From contig JALOTC010000004.1 of the NCBI GenBank assembly GCA_025458085.1, forward strand, positions 1 through 34,462: DNA of 34,462 nucleotides, read 5' to 3'. The stretch comes from Cypionkella sp. GTDB taxonomy: Bacteria > Pseudomonadota > Alphaproteobacteria > Rhodobacterales > Rhodobacteraceae. Numbering within the stretch: the stretch's first letter is position 1; every line of letters begins with the position of its first letter. A program made the position numbers and the translations under genes. This document shows positions 16,793 through 25,778 of the stretch, piece by piece. Below the pieces are notes generated by a model, which was not told the DNA's origin, ran no database searches, and saw nothing but the letters and a program-made list of their open reading frames with translations.

Positions 16793-18308
16793 TCTGATGC
16801 ACAAGGTTCGGGCTTAGCACCTGCCACGCGCTTTCACTTCCATCAGGCCAGATCACCCGCGCCTCTGCACTTTCCGCATTGCCCAGACCAAAGTGCAACG
16901 GCCCTAGGCTGCCCCCTGCATGGCCCCCGCCCACAAGCACTTCGCGCCGCTGGATATGGTTGCCCACCCGCACCTCAACCCAGCCATTGACCGCGTTGCG
17001 GTTCGGCCCCGCTTGTACCGGATCGATCCCGATCCAGTTGCCCGCCGGACCGTCATTGCGCCACACTTCCGCCGGACCGTTCCTGTTCAGAACCACCAGA
17101 TCTATCCGCCCATCCGCGTTCAGATCAGTCAGCGCCGCGCCCCGGCCTTGCAGCATCGAGGCCACGCCCGCCCGGTCCCCCGCCTCTTCAAATGTGCCAT
17201 CGGCGCGCTGGAGGAGGAGGTTGTTCGGGTCCTTTTCCGCGAAATCGGGCATGGACCAAACATTGCCCTTGGCAAAGAACAAATCTGGTCGGGCGTCGTT
17301 GTTCACATCTTCAAAGGCCACATGCCACGCGGTCGAGGGGCGCAGGTCGCCGCCCGTATAGGGCCGGTGTGCGGTAACCCCCATGGCAAAGGCCACATCT
17401 GCATACTGCGGCTGTGCCTCCGGGCCGGGGGCCTTGAGCCGTTGCAGCTTGTTATCCGCCATGCTGGTCAGCGCATATTCGGGAAAGCCATCGCCATCCA
17501 GATCGCGGCTGGCAATCCCCATGCCCCAGATCCGCAGGCGCTGCCAGCCTTCGGCTTCGGTATAAAGCCGGGGAGGCTGGCCCGGTTCCACATGCCACAG
17601 CTGTTCCTGCCCGCCCTTGTAATACTCCCGGTCATTCGACATGCGCAGAGCAGGCTGGCCCGAACGGTTCCAGTCGGTAAACAGGATCGACAAGGGGCAA
17701 TGCGCAGGCGTCAGTTCCAGCGGCGCATCAAAGCGCCCCGCGCTGCCGCGATAGAACCGCCCCGGCGTGCAAGACCCCCAAGGGAAAGCATCCTCCTGCC
17801 GGTCGATATAGGTGCCAAAGGCCAAAGTCGGCCAATCCGCACCTGCCTCCCATGTCGCGGCAAAGGCGGTCGTCCACGCGTCAAAACTCTGAAAGCCCCA
17901 AGCCGCGCTTGCCTCTTCGAACTTGCAATTGCCAAGGCCCCGCATCAGGTGGCTTTCGCCTACGCGCAACAGCGCAAGGTCGATGATCCCATCGGCGTCC
18001 ACATCCAGCGGATAGGCACCCGAAACCATCTCGGCCTCCAGCCCGCTGTCGATCTGGCGAAAGGCCAAACCATCCGCGCGGCTTTCGTTCAGGAACAGCG
18101 CGGCGGGTGCCGTGCCGCCCGACAGGAACACTTCGGGCAGGCCATCGCCGGAACAATCAAAGGTCGCGACCCCGCCGCCGACCATGAATTCCCATTCGCC
18201 GGTGAAGCTATGGGGCAGAGCCCCTTCTTCGGCCACGAAACGCGGCACCACCGGCGCCTCGGCCAAGGCCGGGCCTGCAAGCAGCAAGAGGGTGAGCGCG
18301 CGGATCAT
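16782..18308 (-). CDS. Exported FG-GAP repeat / ASPIC-UnbV (CRTAC1-like) protein
   Basis: This 508-aa protein has a Sec signal peptide (ALTLLLLAGPALAEA). Repeated calcium-loop-like FG-GAP/VCBS motifs follow: DCSGDGLPEVF (51-61), DVDADGIIDLALL (102-114), RDLDGDGFPEYAL (268-280), EDVNNDARPDLFF (333-345) and TDLNADGRIDLVVL (394-407). The C-terminus carries an ASPIC/UnbV domain (about 422-500: WIGIDP, RREVLVGGGHAG, LHFGLG, VIWPDG). It should form a secreted or periplasmic integrin-like beta-propeller; the family has no assigned activity. ATG overlaps the haloperoxidase-like stop by 4 nt, so the two are translated together. It is the last gene of the extended xyl transcript and overlaps the end of the convergent BrkB-like gene by 11 bp. 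Confidence 0.9.
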   Translation of the reverse strand: MIRALTLLLLAGPALAEAPVVPRFVAEEGALPHSFTGEWEFMVGGGVATFDCSGDGLPEVFLSGGTAPAALFLNESRADGLAFRQIDSGLEAEMVSGAYPLDVDADGIIDLALLRVGESHLMRGLGNCKFEEASAAWGFQSFDAWTTAFAATWEAGADWPTLAFGTYIDRQEDAFPWGSCTPGRFYRGSAGRFDAPLELTPAHCPLSILFTDWNRSGQPALRMSNDREYYKGGQEQLWHVEPGQPPRLYTEAEGWQRLRIWGMGIASRDLDGDGFPEYALTSMADNKLQRLKAPGPEAQPQYADVAFAMGVTAHRPYTGGDLRPSTAWHVAFEDVNNDARPDLFFAKGNVWSMPDFAEKDPNNLLLQRADGTFEEAGDRAGVASMLQGRGAALTDLNADGRIDLVVLNRNGPAEVWRNDGPAGNWIGIDPVQAGPNRNAVNGWVEVRVGNHIQRREVLVGGGHAGGSLGPLHFGLGNAESAEARVIWPDGSESAWQVLSPNLVHQIMR

Positions 18309-19597
18309 AGCATCCGCAAACCGATGGCATGAGTGGCCACACAGGCCCCTTGTTCCAGCCCCCGGTCAATCGCTGCGCGGAAATGGATGCCCCCATAAAG
18401 CCGCGACAGCGCAGCCTCCTGCGCGGCAGCACGGAAATTCGGGAAAGACCGGACAGGCAGGCCATCCGCCTCATGCGTCGAATCCTCAAACGCGAAATCC
18501 GGCCCGAAAATCGCAGTCAACACTTCGGCGGAAGCCCCCGAAAGGGTCGAATGGCCCGAAGGATATTCTGGAAAAGGCGGGGTGATCAAAAGCGGCTCCC
18601 ACGTCTTGTCGATATGGGCACGGATATAGGTCACGGGGCGCAAGAGGTCGAATTCGTATTTCGATTGCCAACAGGCGATGAACGCATCCGAGGCCGCCAC
18701 GCCAAGCCGCGCCAGACCGTCTGCCACACGCTCCACCGGCAAGGCATCGCGTTCGGCAATATCCACAAGGATCGTCACCCAATGCCCCGGCGGGGTGGGC
18801 GACAGCATCGGATCATCTGACCAGAACCGCGCGATGAGCTTTTGTTCATCGGTCAGACTGCGCGAGGTTTCATAAACCTCTATCGCCTCGGCATGAAAGG
18901 CCGATCCGGGCTCTTCGCTATAGGCGGGCGGGGGCGGCAAGGGGCAGGCCCGACCGTTTGGCATCGCGAGGGGGCGGTTCTTGCCCCATTCGGGCAATAA
19001 CGGGGCCTGCTGCTGACGGATCAGGCTTGTCGGGACCCATGCGCCTGCTTGCGTGCCAAGGCTCCACGTCAGCGGAAAGCCCATATTGGCCACGACCGCG
19101 CCGCCATCGCCCTCGGCCCAAGCGAGGATGTGGTCTGCGACAGCACGGCCATGGGCAAGGCTCGCCGCGGGCTGCACGGCACCCACGCCCGCGCGTTCGC
19201 CCATCCGCCGTTCCATCGCATCCATCGCGCGCTGCCCTGTTGGGCCGGTGTTGCCAAACAGCGCGCGCACCCCGCCCGTCAGCGCGGCATGCAGCACCAG
19301 CGCCTCATCAAGCACAGGCGGGCCGGGGGGCAGGGGGGTAAGACCGTTCAATTGCCCCGCCAGACTCGTCAGCCCACGGGTTGCGGCCAAAGCCTCCCAC
19401 CCGATGACCCCCAGATAGCCAAAACTGCGCGCGGCCACGGGGGGCGAATAGGTCGCCGTATGGCGGACCAGTTCCAGAACCAGCCGATACCAACCGATCA
19501 GAACCTGCGCGCTGTCAGCCGTGGCGGCGCGGGCAGGCAAGGCCGGGGCCAAAAGCCCCGCGGCGGCACCTGCGATGAACCCCCGCCGCCCCAGCAT
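18305..19597 (-). CDS. Vanadium-dependent haloperoxidase / PAP2-like exported protein
   Basis: This 430-aa protein starts with a Tat-like signal (RRGFIAGAAAGLLAPALPARA). It carries the vanadate/phosphate-binding set: KYEFDLLRP with Lys313 and Arg320, PSGH at 346-349, and SRLYGGIHF with Arg399 and His405. The overall layout is that of bacterial vanadium haloperoxidase-like PAP2 proteins, which oxidise halides with H2O2 or act as acid phosphatases; sequence alone cannot decide which. The Asp expected four residues after His405 in PAP2 proteins is Ala. The ATG overlaps the xylA stop by 1 nt (TGATG) and the stop overlaps the CRTAC1-like start, so it is read as part of the xylose operon. Confidence 0.88.
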   Translation of the reverse strand: MLGRRGFIAGAAAGLLAPALPARAATADSAQVLIGWYRLVLELVRHTATYSPPVAARSFGYLGVIGWEALAATRGLTSLAGQLNGLTPLPPGPPVLDEALVLHAALTGGVRALFGNTGPTGQRAMDAMERRMGERAGVGAVQPAASLAHGRAVADHILAWAEGDGGAVVANMGFPLTWSLGTQAGAWVPTSLIRQQQAPLLPEWGKNRPLAMPNGRACPLPPPPAYSEEPGSAFHAEAIEVYETSRSLTDEQKLIARFWSDDPMLSPTPPGHWVTILVDIAERDALPVERVADGLARLGVAASDAFIACWQSKYEFDLLRPVTYIRAHIDKTWEPLLITPPFPEYPSGHSTLSGASAEVLTAIFGPDFAFEDSTHEADGLPVRSFPNFRAAAQEAALSRLYGGIHFRAAIDRGLEQGACVATHAIGLRML

Positions 19598-20898
19598 CAG
19601 AGGTATCTGTTCCAGAGGTTTTCGAGCCGCTCTTGCCGGCCCGATTTTGGCTCCGGCTCCAGCCCCTCAGTGGTGACGCGGGCGGCCGCAGCCTCCAGCG
19701 TGCCCGACAGCATCGCCTGCGCGGCAGGCGTATCCCATCCGGCATAGCGGGCCTTGCGGTTGGCCTCCAACTCACCCGACTCCAGCAAGGCCGCCGCGCA
19801 TTTCAATGCTCGTGCGCAGGTATCCATCCCGCCCACATGGGCAAGGACCAGATCCTCGGGGTCAAGGCTCTGGCGGCGGATCTTGGCATCGAAATTCGTG
19901 CCGCCGGTGGAATACCCACCAGCACGCAGAATCTCATAGAAGGCCAGCGCCTTTTCGGCATGGTTGTTCGGGAACTGATCGGTATCCCAGCCGGATTGGT
20001 AATCGTTCCGGTTCATATCGATCGACCCGAAAATCCCAAGGCTCGCCGCAAGGGCGATTTCATGTTCGAACGAATGGCCCGCAAGGATCGCGTGGCCCTG
20101 TTCGATATTCACCTTCACCTCTTTTTCCAGCCCGAATTCGACAAGGAAGCCATAAACGGTCGCCACATCGTAATCATACTGGTGTTTCGACGGTTCCTGT
20201 GGCTTCGGCTCGATCAGGATTGCGCCGTTGAAACCGATCTTATGCTTGTATTCCACCACCTGTTGCAGGAAGCGGCCTGCGTGCTGGCGCTCTGCCTTCA
20301 GGTCGGTGTTGAGCAGCGTCTCATAGCCTTCGCGCCCGCCCCAAAGCACATAGTTCTGCCCGCCAAGCTTATGGGTTGCATCCATATTGGCCTTCACCGT
20401 GGCTGCGGCATAGGCATAGACATCCGGGTCGGGGTTCGTGGCAGCCCCCGCCATCCAGCGGCGATGGCTGAACAGGTTCGCCGTGCCCCAGAGAAGCTTT
20501 GCCTTGTGATGCACCTGCTTTTCGCCAAGGTAATCGACGATCTCGTTCAGATTGCGCAGCGACTCTGCAAATGTCGCGCCTTCGGGCCGCGCATCGGCAT
20601 CGTGGAAGCAATAGAAGGGCTGGCCGAGGAGATCGAACATCTCAAACGCCACATCGGCCTTCAGCCGGGCGAGGTCCATCGTATCGCCAAACCAAGGACG
20701 CTCAAGGGTCTGCCCACCAAAGGGGTCACCACCCGGCCAGGCAAAGCTGTGCCAATAGGCGACCGCAAAGCGCAGATGATCCTCCATCCGCTTGCCGAGG
20801 ATCACCTCGTCTGGATTGTAATGGCGGAAAGCGAATTCGCTCGTGGCATTCGGCCCCTGATAGGTGATGGCAGGGATGTTCTTGAAAAAGTCGGTCAT
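19597..20898 (-). CDS. xylA: Xylose isomerase
   Basis: This 433-aa enzyme interconverts D-xylose and D-xylulose. Both family signatures are present: [11 protein letters not shown] with the catalytic-type His99, and [17 protein letters not shown] with metal-binding Glu230. [14 protein letters not shown] (186-199) is also conserved. The N-terminal extension ([20 protein letters not shown]) marks the longer class II type, as in E. coli. The ATG overlaps the xylB stop by 4 nt. The stop overlaps the downstream haloperoxidase-like ATG by 1 nt, an unexpected continuation of the operon. Confidence 0.97.
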   Translation of the reverse strand: MTDFFKNIPAITYQGPNATSEFAFRHYNPDEVILGKRMEDHLRFAVAYWHSFAWPGGDPFGGQTLERPWFGDTMDLARLKADVAFEMFDLLGQPFYCFHDADARPEGATFAESLRNLNEIVDYLGEKQVHHKAKLLWGTANLFSHRRWMAGAATNPDPDVYAYAAATVKANMDATHKLGGQNYVLWGGREGYETLLNTDLKAERQHAGRFLQQVVEYKHKIGFNGAILIEPKPQEPSKHQYDYDVATVYGFLVEFGLEKEVKVNIEQGHAILAGHSFEHEIALAASLGIFGSIDMNRNDYQSGWDTDQFPNNHAEKALAFYEILRAGGYSTGGTNFDAKIRRQSLDPEDLVLAHVGGMDTCARALKCAAALLESGELEANRKARYAGWDTPAAQAMLSGTLEAAAARVTTEGLEPEPKSGRQERLENLWNRYL

Positions 20899-22334
20899 GT
20901 CAGGCTTCCGATCAGGGTTCTTGCCGCGATGTGCCGGGCATGGCCCGCATCGAAGGCGTCTTTCAGTGCCGCGTCAGGGCTGATTTCCCGCGCGATCTTG
21001 GGTTGGGTGGCAATTTCGGCCCCGGCGCCAGTGGCAGCCATCAGGGCCAGACGCGCCGCGCCAAAGGCCCCGCCGAAATCGCCTGCAACGGGCACCAGCA
21101 CTGGGCAATCCAGCGCGGTCGCAATGGCCTTTAGCCAGTAATCCGACCGCGACCCGCCGCCCACGGCCAAAAGGCTTTCCAACCGCGTGCCAGTGGCGGC
21201 CAGTGCATCGCGGCAATCGCGGAAGGCGAATGTCACGCCCTCCAACACGGCGCGGGTGGCAGCAGCGCGGTCCGTCGCATGGTCCAGACCAAGGAAAGCC
21301 CCCCGGATCGTGGCGGAATTCAGCGGCGTCCGCTCGCCCCCCAGATAGGGCAGAAACAGCGCCCGCCCCGGCGCCTGAAGGGGGCCAAGGCCCATGGTCA
21401 TCGCCGCTGCATCGGACCCCGCCAGATGGGCAAACCAGTTCAACGCATCGGTGCAGGCAAGGATCACCCCCATCTGATGCCACGTGCCCGGCAGCGCGTG
21501 GCAAAAAGTATGCACCGCCGTCGCCGCATCGGGTTGGTAACCATCATTGGCAGAAAACAGAACGCCAGAGGTGCCCAGCGACACGAAGGCCTGCCCCGCG
21601 CGCACCACGCCTACGCCCACGCCAGAGGCGGCATTGTCGCCCCCGCCGCCCGCCACGACCACGCCCTTGGGCAGGCCCCAACGTGCGGCCAGTTCCGGGC
21701 GTAAGATGCCCGAAGGCGCAGAGCCTTCCACCAGCCGAGGCATATGGGCGCGCGAAAGTCCGGTGGCAGACAAAAGATCATCAGACCAGTCTCGCCGGCC
21801 AGTATCCAGCCAGCTTGTGCCAGCAGCATCCGACATCTCGGCGACATGGTCGCCCGTCAGCCACAGGCGCAGGTAATCCTTTGGCAGCAGAACCTTTGCC
21901 AGTTGATCGCGGATCGCCGGTTCATGGCGGGCAACCCACATCACCTTGGGCGCGGTAAAGCCCGGAAAGACAATGTTGCCAGTCAGCCTGCGGAAAATCG
22001 GATCGCCATCCAGTTCGGCAGCTTCCTCATGCGCGCGGGTGTCATTCCACAGGATACAGGGCCGCAGCACCTGATCGCGCGCATCCAGAAGTGTTGCGCC
22101 ATGCATCTGCCCGGAAAGCCCAAGACCCCGCACGGCGGAAAGCGGATTGGCCGCAGCCAGCCGGTCCAGCACGGTTTCCGCCGCAGCGATCCAGTCGGCG
22201 GGGGCCTGCTCGCTCCAGCCTTCTTGCGGGCGCGACACATGCAAGGGTGCCGTGGCTTCCGCCACGACCTCCTGCGCCTCATTCATCAGCACCCCCTTCA
22301 GGCCAGAGGTGCCAAGATCAAGCCCGATATACAT
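20895..22334 (-). CDS. xylB: Xylulokinase
   Basis: This 479-aa FGGY-family kinase phosphorylates D-xylulose to xylulose-5-phosphate, feeding the pentose phosphate pathway. Visible are the N-terminal phosphate loop ([18 protein letters not shown]), GLSGQMHGA, the catalytic Asp233 in [11 protein letters not shown], and the FGGY/ATP motif [17 protein letters not shown] at 22334 is taken rather than the TTG one codon earlier; it forms TGATG with the stop of the upstream ATPase gene. Its own stop overlaps xylA by 4 nt. Confidence 0.97.
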   Translation of the reverse strand: MYIGLDLGTSGLKGVLMNEAQEVVAEATAPLHVSRPQEGWSEQAPADWIAAAETVLDRLAAANPLSAVRGLGLSGQMHGATLLDARDQVLRPCILWNDTRAHEEAAELDGDPIFRRLTGNIVFPGFTAPKVMWVARHEPAIRDQLAKVLLPKDYLRLWLTGDHVAEMSDAAGTSWLDTGRRDWSDDLLSATGLSRAHMPRLVEGSAPSGILRPELAARWGLPKGVVVAGGGGDNAASGVGVGVVRAGQAFVSLGTSGVLFSANDGYQPDAATAVHTFCHALPGTWHQMGVILACTDALNWFAHLAGSDAAAMTMGLGPLQAPGRALFLPYLGGERTPLNSATIRGAFLGLDHATDRAAATRAVLEGVTFAFRDCRDALAATGTRLESLLAVGGGSRSDYWLKAIATALDCPVLVPVAGDFGGAFGAARLALMAATGAGAEIATQPKIAREISPDAALKDAFDAGHARHIAARTLIGSLT

Positions 22335-23101
22335 CAATAGGCCTGCGGGGGTTTCTTGCCCATGATGATCATGCCAAGGATGTCGTCATCCGTGACCTCA
22401 CCAACATTCACACAGCCCACGCGCTGACCGTTCTTCATCACTACCGCGCGGTCGCACAATTCCATCACCGCATGAATGTCATGCTCGATCAGGAAGATGC
22501 CCAAACCCTGCCGCTTTAGCTCTTGGATCAGCTCCGCCACCATCTGCGTCTCATGCGGACCAAGCGCAGCCGTCGGTTCGTCCATGATCAGGATCTTGGC
22601 ATTGAAATAAACCGCCCGAGCAATGGCGACCGACTGCCGCTGCCCACCCGAAAGCGCCGAAACCGGCACGTTGAACTTGCGGAAGTTGGGGTTCAGCCGC
22701 CCCATGATCTTGCGCGTCTCGGCCTCCATCTGGGCATCGTCCAGAAAACCGCCCGCCCCCACAAGCTCGCGCCCAAGGAAAAGGTTCGACGCCGCATCCA
22801 GATTGTCGGCCAAGGCCAGCGTCTGATAGATCGTCTCGATATTGTACTTCCGTGCGTCACGGGGATTTTCAATCTCGGCCTTCTCGCCATTGATGAAAAT
22901 CTCGCCCGTATCGGCCTGATAAGCGCCCGACAGGCATTTGATCAGCGTCGATTTCCCCGCGCCGTTGTGGCCCAAAAGGCCCACAACCTCGCCCGGGTAA
23001 AGGTCCACGCTCACATGGTCCACCGCCTTGATCCCGCCGAAAGAGATCGAGATGTCGCGCATCTCGACAAGGGGGGTTCCGCTATTCGGATTTCCGCTCA
23101 T
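22334..23101 (-). CDS. xylG: Sugar ABC transporter ATP-binding protein, single-domain type
   Basis: This 255-aa nucleotide-binding subunit energises xylose import. It has Walker A GHNGAGKS (44-51), the Q-loop region [12 protein letters not shown], signature LSGGQ (150-154), Walker B ILIMDEP (170-176) and the switch His207 (LIEHD). Classical XylG is a tandem duplication of about 500 aa. This one has a single cassette like FrcA, so it must work as a homodimer. It lies 12 nt after the permease gene, and its stop overlaps xylB (TGATG). The gene symbol is by context. Confidence 0.9.
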   Translation of the reverse strand: MSGNPNSGTPLVEMRDISISFGGIKAVDHVSVDLYPGEVVGLLGHNGAGKSTLIKCLSGAYQADTGEIFINGEKAEIENPRDARKYNIETIYQTLALADNLDAASNLFLGRELVGAGGFLDDAQMEAETRKIMGRLNPNFRKFNVPVSALSGGQRQSVAIARAVYFNAKILIMDEPTAALGPHETQMVAELIQELKRQGLGIFLIEHDIHAVMELCDRAVVMKNGQRVGCVNVGEVTDDDILGMIIMGKKPPQAY

Positions 23102-23113
23102 GGTCTTTCCCCC

Positions 23114-24433
23114 TTATTTCGTGCGGCTGCGGTAAAGTTTGTCGACATAGACGGCCAGCACCAGCACTAGACCCACGACGATATCCTGCATCGCCGCGTC
23201 AAAGCCGATCAGCACCATCCCGGTCTTGAGGCTTTGCATCACAAAGGCCCCGATGATCGCGCCATAGATCGTGCCGACACCGCCAGCCAGCGATGTGCCC
23301 CCGATCACGGCGGCGGCAATCACGTAAAGTTCGTCCAATGCACCCAAAGAGTTCGTGGCCGAATTCAAGCGGGCGGAGGCAACGATGGCCGAAAGCCCGG
23401 TCAGGAAGCCCATCAGGGCAAAGATCTTGACGGTCATCCAGCGCGTGTCGATCCCTGCCAGCTCTGCCGCATCCGGGTTGCCACCAATCGCCATGACATA
23501 GCGGCCAAAGCGGGTGCGGGTCATGACAAAGGTCATCACTATGCCCACAACCGCAAGGATCAGCACGGGGATGGCAAAGCCGTGGCTGATGAACAGCCCC
23601 TCGGGCGGCACTTCGATACCGTTGGCCTCGGCATATTGCGCGACAATGCCCCGTGGCCAAGGATAGGCATTCACCACCAGAACCGCGCCAATCACCAACC
23701 CGCAGCCGAGGATTGCCAGCGTGTATTCGGCCCAAAGAGGCCGCAGGGGGAATTCGAATTTCCGCCGCTGTTTACGGCCATGCACGATCATCCACAGGAT
23801 GCCGGCACAGGCCAAAAGCCCGACGATCCAGCTGCCCGTTGCGCCGATCGATCCATATGGCCCGCCGCCGATCAGCGCAAATGTGCTGTCGACGGGAGAG
23901 ATCGTCTCGCCCCGCGCCACAAGGAACGCTGCCCCGCGCCAGACAAGCAACCCACCCAGCGTGACGATAAAGGCCGGGATGCCGCGATATGCGACCAGCC
24001 AGCCGTGGAAACCACCCACGATGGTCCCAAGGATCAAGCCCACGATGGATGTCACGACCCAGATCAGCGGATGGCCAAGGCCAAACCACTGCGGCAAGAC
24101 CCAGACCTGCGTGATGCCCATGATCATGGCGGTAAAGCCCAAAAGCGAGCCGACCGACAGGTCGATGTGCCTGGTGATGATCACCAGCACCATGCCGCAG
24201 GCCATGATCCCGATCGAGGCGGTCTGGACAGAAAGGTTCCAGAGGTTTCGCGGCGTCAGAAAGACGCCGGTTCCGTTCACGAGCAGGCCATAAAGGTGGA
24301 AGCCCACCCAGATGGCAACCAGCGCCCCGACCATGCCCAGAAGGCGCGTGTCGATCTCGGTGGCTTTCAGAAAACGGCCCAAGGGGCCGAGTTTCGGCCC
24401 ACTGGCCGAAGAAGAGGTGGTTGTCTGGGTCAT
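23114..24433 (-). CDS. xylH: Xylose ABC transporter permease
   Basis: This 439-aa inner-membrane protein has around ten hydrophobic segments and the BPD_transp_2 pattern of ribose/xylose permeases: GMVLVIITRHIDLSVGSLLG near the N-terminus, GGNPDAAELAGI in the cytoplasmic coupling region, and AAVIGGTSLAGGVGTIYGAI near the C-terminus. It forms the channel used by the XylF-type binding protein. ATG at 24433 (MTQTTTSSSASGPKLGPLGR) is chosen because the frame upstream runs into the hairpin-rich leader; its ribosome site is weak (GGACG). Weak initiation plus the upstream hairpins suggest lower expression than xylF. Confidence 0.93.
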   Translation of the reverse strand: MTQTTTSSSASGPKLGPLGRFLKATEIDTRLLGMVGALVAIWVGFHLYGLLVNGTGVFLTPRNLWNLSVQTASIGIMACGMVLVIITRHIDLSVGSLLGFTAMIMGITQVWVLPQWFGLGHPLIWVVTSIVGLILGTIVGGFHGWLVAYRGIPAFIVTLGGLLVWRGAAFLVARGETISPVDSTFALIGGGPYGSIGATGSWIVGLLACAGILWMIVHGRKQRRKFEFPLRPLWAEYTLAILGCGLVIGAVLVVNAYPWPRGIVAQYAEANGIEVPPEGLFISHGFAIPVLILAVVGIVMTFVMTRTRFGRYVMAIGGNPDAAELAGIDTRWMTVKIFALMGFLTGLSAIVASARLNSATNSLGALDELYVIAAAVIGGTSLAGGVGTIYGAIIGAFVMQSLKTGMVLIGFDAAMQDIVVGLVLVLAVYVDKLYRSRTK

Positions 24434-24485
24434 CTTGCGTCCGGCACTGGATGAGGGGGATGTGCAGACGGGTCCACGGAGGGGG

Positions 24486-24529
24486 CCTTCCCCGAAGGAC
24501 CGGAGTCGCAGGGGCATGAACCCATGCCC
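24486..24529 (-). other. Two secondary hairpins in the xylF-xylH spacer
   Basis: CCTTC-CCC-GAAGG (24486-24498) and GGGCATG-AACC-CATGCCC (24512-24529) are perfect short inverted repeats between the large hairpin and the xylH start. Together with that hairpin they fill most of the 144-nt spacer with RNA structure. Confidence 0.5.
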
Positions 24530-24537
24530 GGTGAGGA

Positions 24538-24567
24538 AGGCCGATGCCGGTATCCCGGCATCGGCCT
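24538..24567 (-). other. Strong 13-bp hairpin after xylF
   Basis: AGGCCGATGCCGG (24538-24550) and CCGGCATCGGCCT (24555-24567) pair perfectly around a 4-nt loop, 10 nt beyond the xylF stop. There is no U-run. Such hairpins behind binding-protein genes commonly stabilise the upstream mRNA and reduce read-through, giving more binding protein than permease; that role is inferred here. Confidence 0.65.
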
Positions 24568-24577
24568 GTGGTCAGCC

Positions 24578-25603
24578 TTACTGGCAGGCGGCCACGTCGG
24601 CGGCCGCGCCTTCGCAAGCCTGCTCTTTCGAGATATGGCCCGCGTCGATCACGACATTCAGGTTTGCCTTGGTGATCGGGGTCGGCTCAAGGAAGATGGC
24701 GTTCATTTCCACGCCCTTCTCGCCGCCCGACCACTTCACCGCGTTCGGGATCGCATCCATCGCCGTTCCCGAAGCAAGGGCCGAGGCGATTTCGGCAGCA
24801 GCGGCGCCAAGCTGGCGGCTGTCTTTCCAGACGGAAACGACCTGCGTGCCACGCGCCACACGGTTCAGCGCGGCAAGATCGCCGTCCTGACCGCCGACCG
24901 GTACGTTCAGACCCTGCGCCGAAAGCGCCGCGATCACGCCGCCCGCCATACCGTCGTTCTGGGCCAGAACGGCGTCGATGTCATTGTTATTGGCGGTCAG
25001 GATCTGCTCCATATTCGCCTGAGCGTTGCCGGGCTGCCAGCCATCGGTGAAGGACTCGCCGACGATCTTGATCTTACCCTCGGCCACCGGGCCAGCCAGC
25101 ACTTCTTCCATGCCTTCGCGCAGGAAGTTGGCGTTCGGGTCACCCGGATCGCCCTTGATGATCGCGAAATTGCCTTCGGGCGCAGCGGCCACGACGTTCT
25201 CGGCGATGATCCGGCCCACACCCTTGTTGTCAAAGGTCAGATAGAAGGCGCGGTTGTCTTCGATCAGACGGTCATAACCCACGACCGGAATACCCTCGGC
25301 AGCAGCCTTGTCCACCGCCGGCCCGATCGCATCTTTGTCCATCGCAAGGATGATCAGCGCATCAGCGCCCTGTGCGATCAGAGCTTCGATGTCGGTCAAC
25401 TGCTTGGCGGCCGAAGCCTGCGCGTCGGCAGAGATATAGGTGTTGCCGGCTGCTTCGAGCGCGGCCTTGATGGCGGCTTCGTCCGTCTTCCAGCGCTCTT
25501 CCTGGAAATTCGACCACGACACGCCGATGGTCAGACCGTCGGCCAGAGCAGCGGAGTTGAAGCCGGCCGCCGCAACCACGGCGGCGAGAAGGGCTTTGCG
25601 CAT
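24578..25603 (-). CDS. xylF: Xylose ABC transporter substrate-binding protein
   Basis: This 341-aa periplasmic binding protein has a Sec signal peptide (RKALLAAVVAAAGFNSAALA, cleavage near residue 22). The mature part starts DGLTIGVSWSNFQEERWKTD, the first beta strand and sugar-contact region of XylF-like proteins. Further contacts are likely in VVGYDRLIED, DPGDPNANFLREGM, AQNDGMAGGV and GGQDGD. It delivers D-xylose to XylH/XylG. GGGAGG at 25610-25615 gives a strong ribosome site before the ATG. It is the first gene of the minus-strand operon, under the operator-overlapped promoter described next to it. Confidence 0.95.
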   Translation of the reverse strand: MRKALLAAVVAAAGFNSAALADGLTIGVSWSNFQEERWKTDEAAIKAALEAAGNTYISADAQASAAKQLTDIEALIAQGADALIILAMDKDAIGPAVDKAAAEGIPVVGYDRLIEDNRAFYLTFDNKGVGRIIAENVVAAAPEGNFAIIKGDPGDPNANFLREGMEEVLAGPVAEGKIKIVGESFTDGWQPGNAQANMEQILTANNNDIDAVLAQNDGMAGGVIAALSAQGLNVPVGGQDGDLAALNRVARGTQVVSVWKDSRQLGAAAAEIASALASGTAMDAIPNAVKWSGGEKGVEMNAIFLEPTPITKANLNVVIDAGHISKEQACEGAAADVAACQ

Positions 25604-25634
25604 AGATATCCTCCCGTTTGGATGCGGTCTGCGT

Positions 25635-25644
25635 GGACCGGTCC
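25635..25644. promoter_or_regulatory. 10-bp palindrome in the xylF leader
   Basis: GGACCGGTCC is a perfect palindrome 32 nt before the xylF ATG, on the transcript side of the main operator candidate. It may be an accessory regulator site or part of a leader hairpin. Confidence 0.3.
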
Positions 25645-25661
25645 GGCAGATTCGCCGATAC

Positions 25662-25697
25662 GGGCAGAAATCTGCCCATAATAAATTCAGTTGTCAA
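25662..25697 (-). promoter_or_regulatory. Probable xylF promoter with overlapping operator
   Basis: On the minus strand, TTGACA (25697-25692) is followed after 17 nt by CAGATT (25674-25669), a weak -10. The perfect palindrome GGGCAGA-TT-TCTGCCC (25677-25662) covers the -10 region. A repressor bound there would block the promoter, and the divergent ROK repressor is the obvious candidate. An AT-rich stretch beside it includes an alternative -10 (TATTAT). Confidence 0.55.
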
Positions 25698-25778
25698 AAT
25701 AAAAATAATGTCAGATCGTGGCATCGCCCGATAAACTGGCACAAATTCGCTGCGTTGCGGCGTAAGTTCGGCGCAGGG

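Noticed and set aside
16920-18332. 470-codon plus-strand open frame opposite the CRTAC1-like gene
   Set aside because: It is antisense to a gene with clear FG-GAP and ASPIC/UnbV motifs; the length comes from the lack of stops in high-GC complement.
19633-21141. 502-codon plus-strand open frame opposite xylA and the end of xylB
   Set aside because: It is a shadow of two unmistakable enzymes, with no ribosome site and no family features.
23234-24454. 406-codon plus-strand open frame opposite xylH
   Set aside because: Its composition is dominated by His, Asp, Gln and Arg, the antisense image of a hydrophobic permease.
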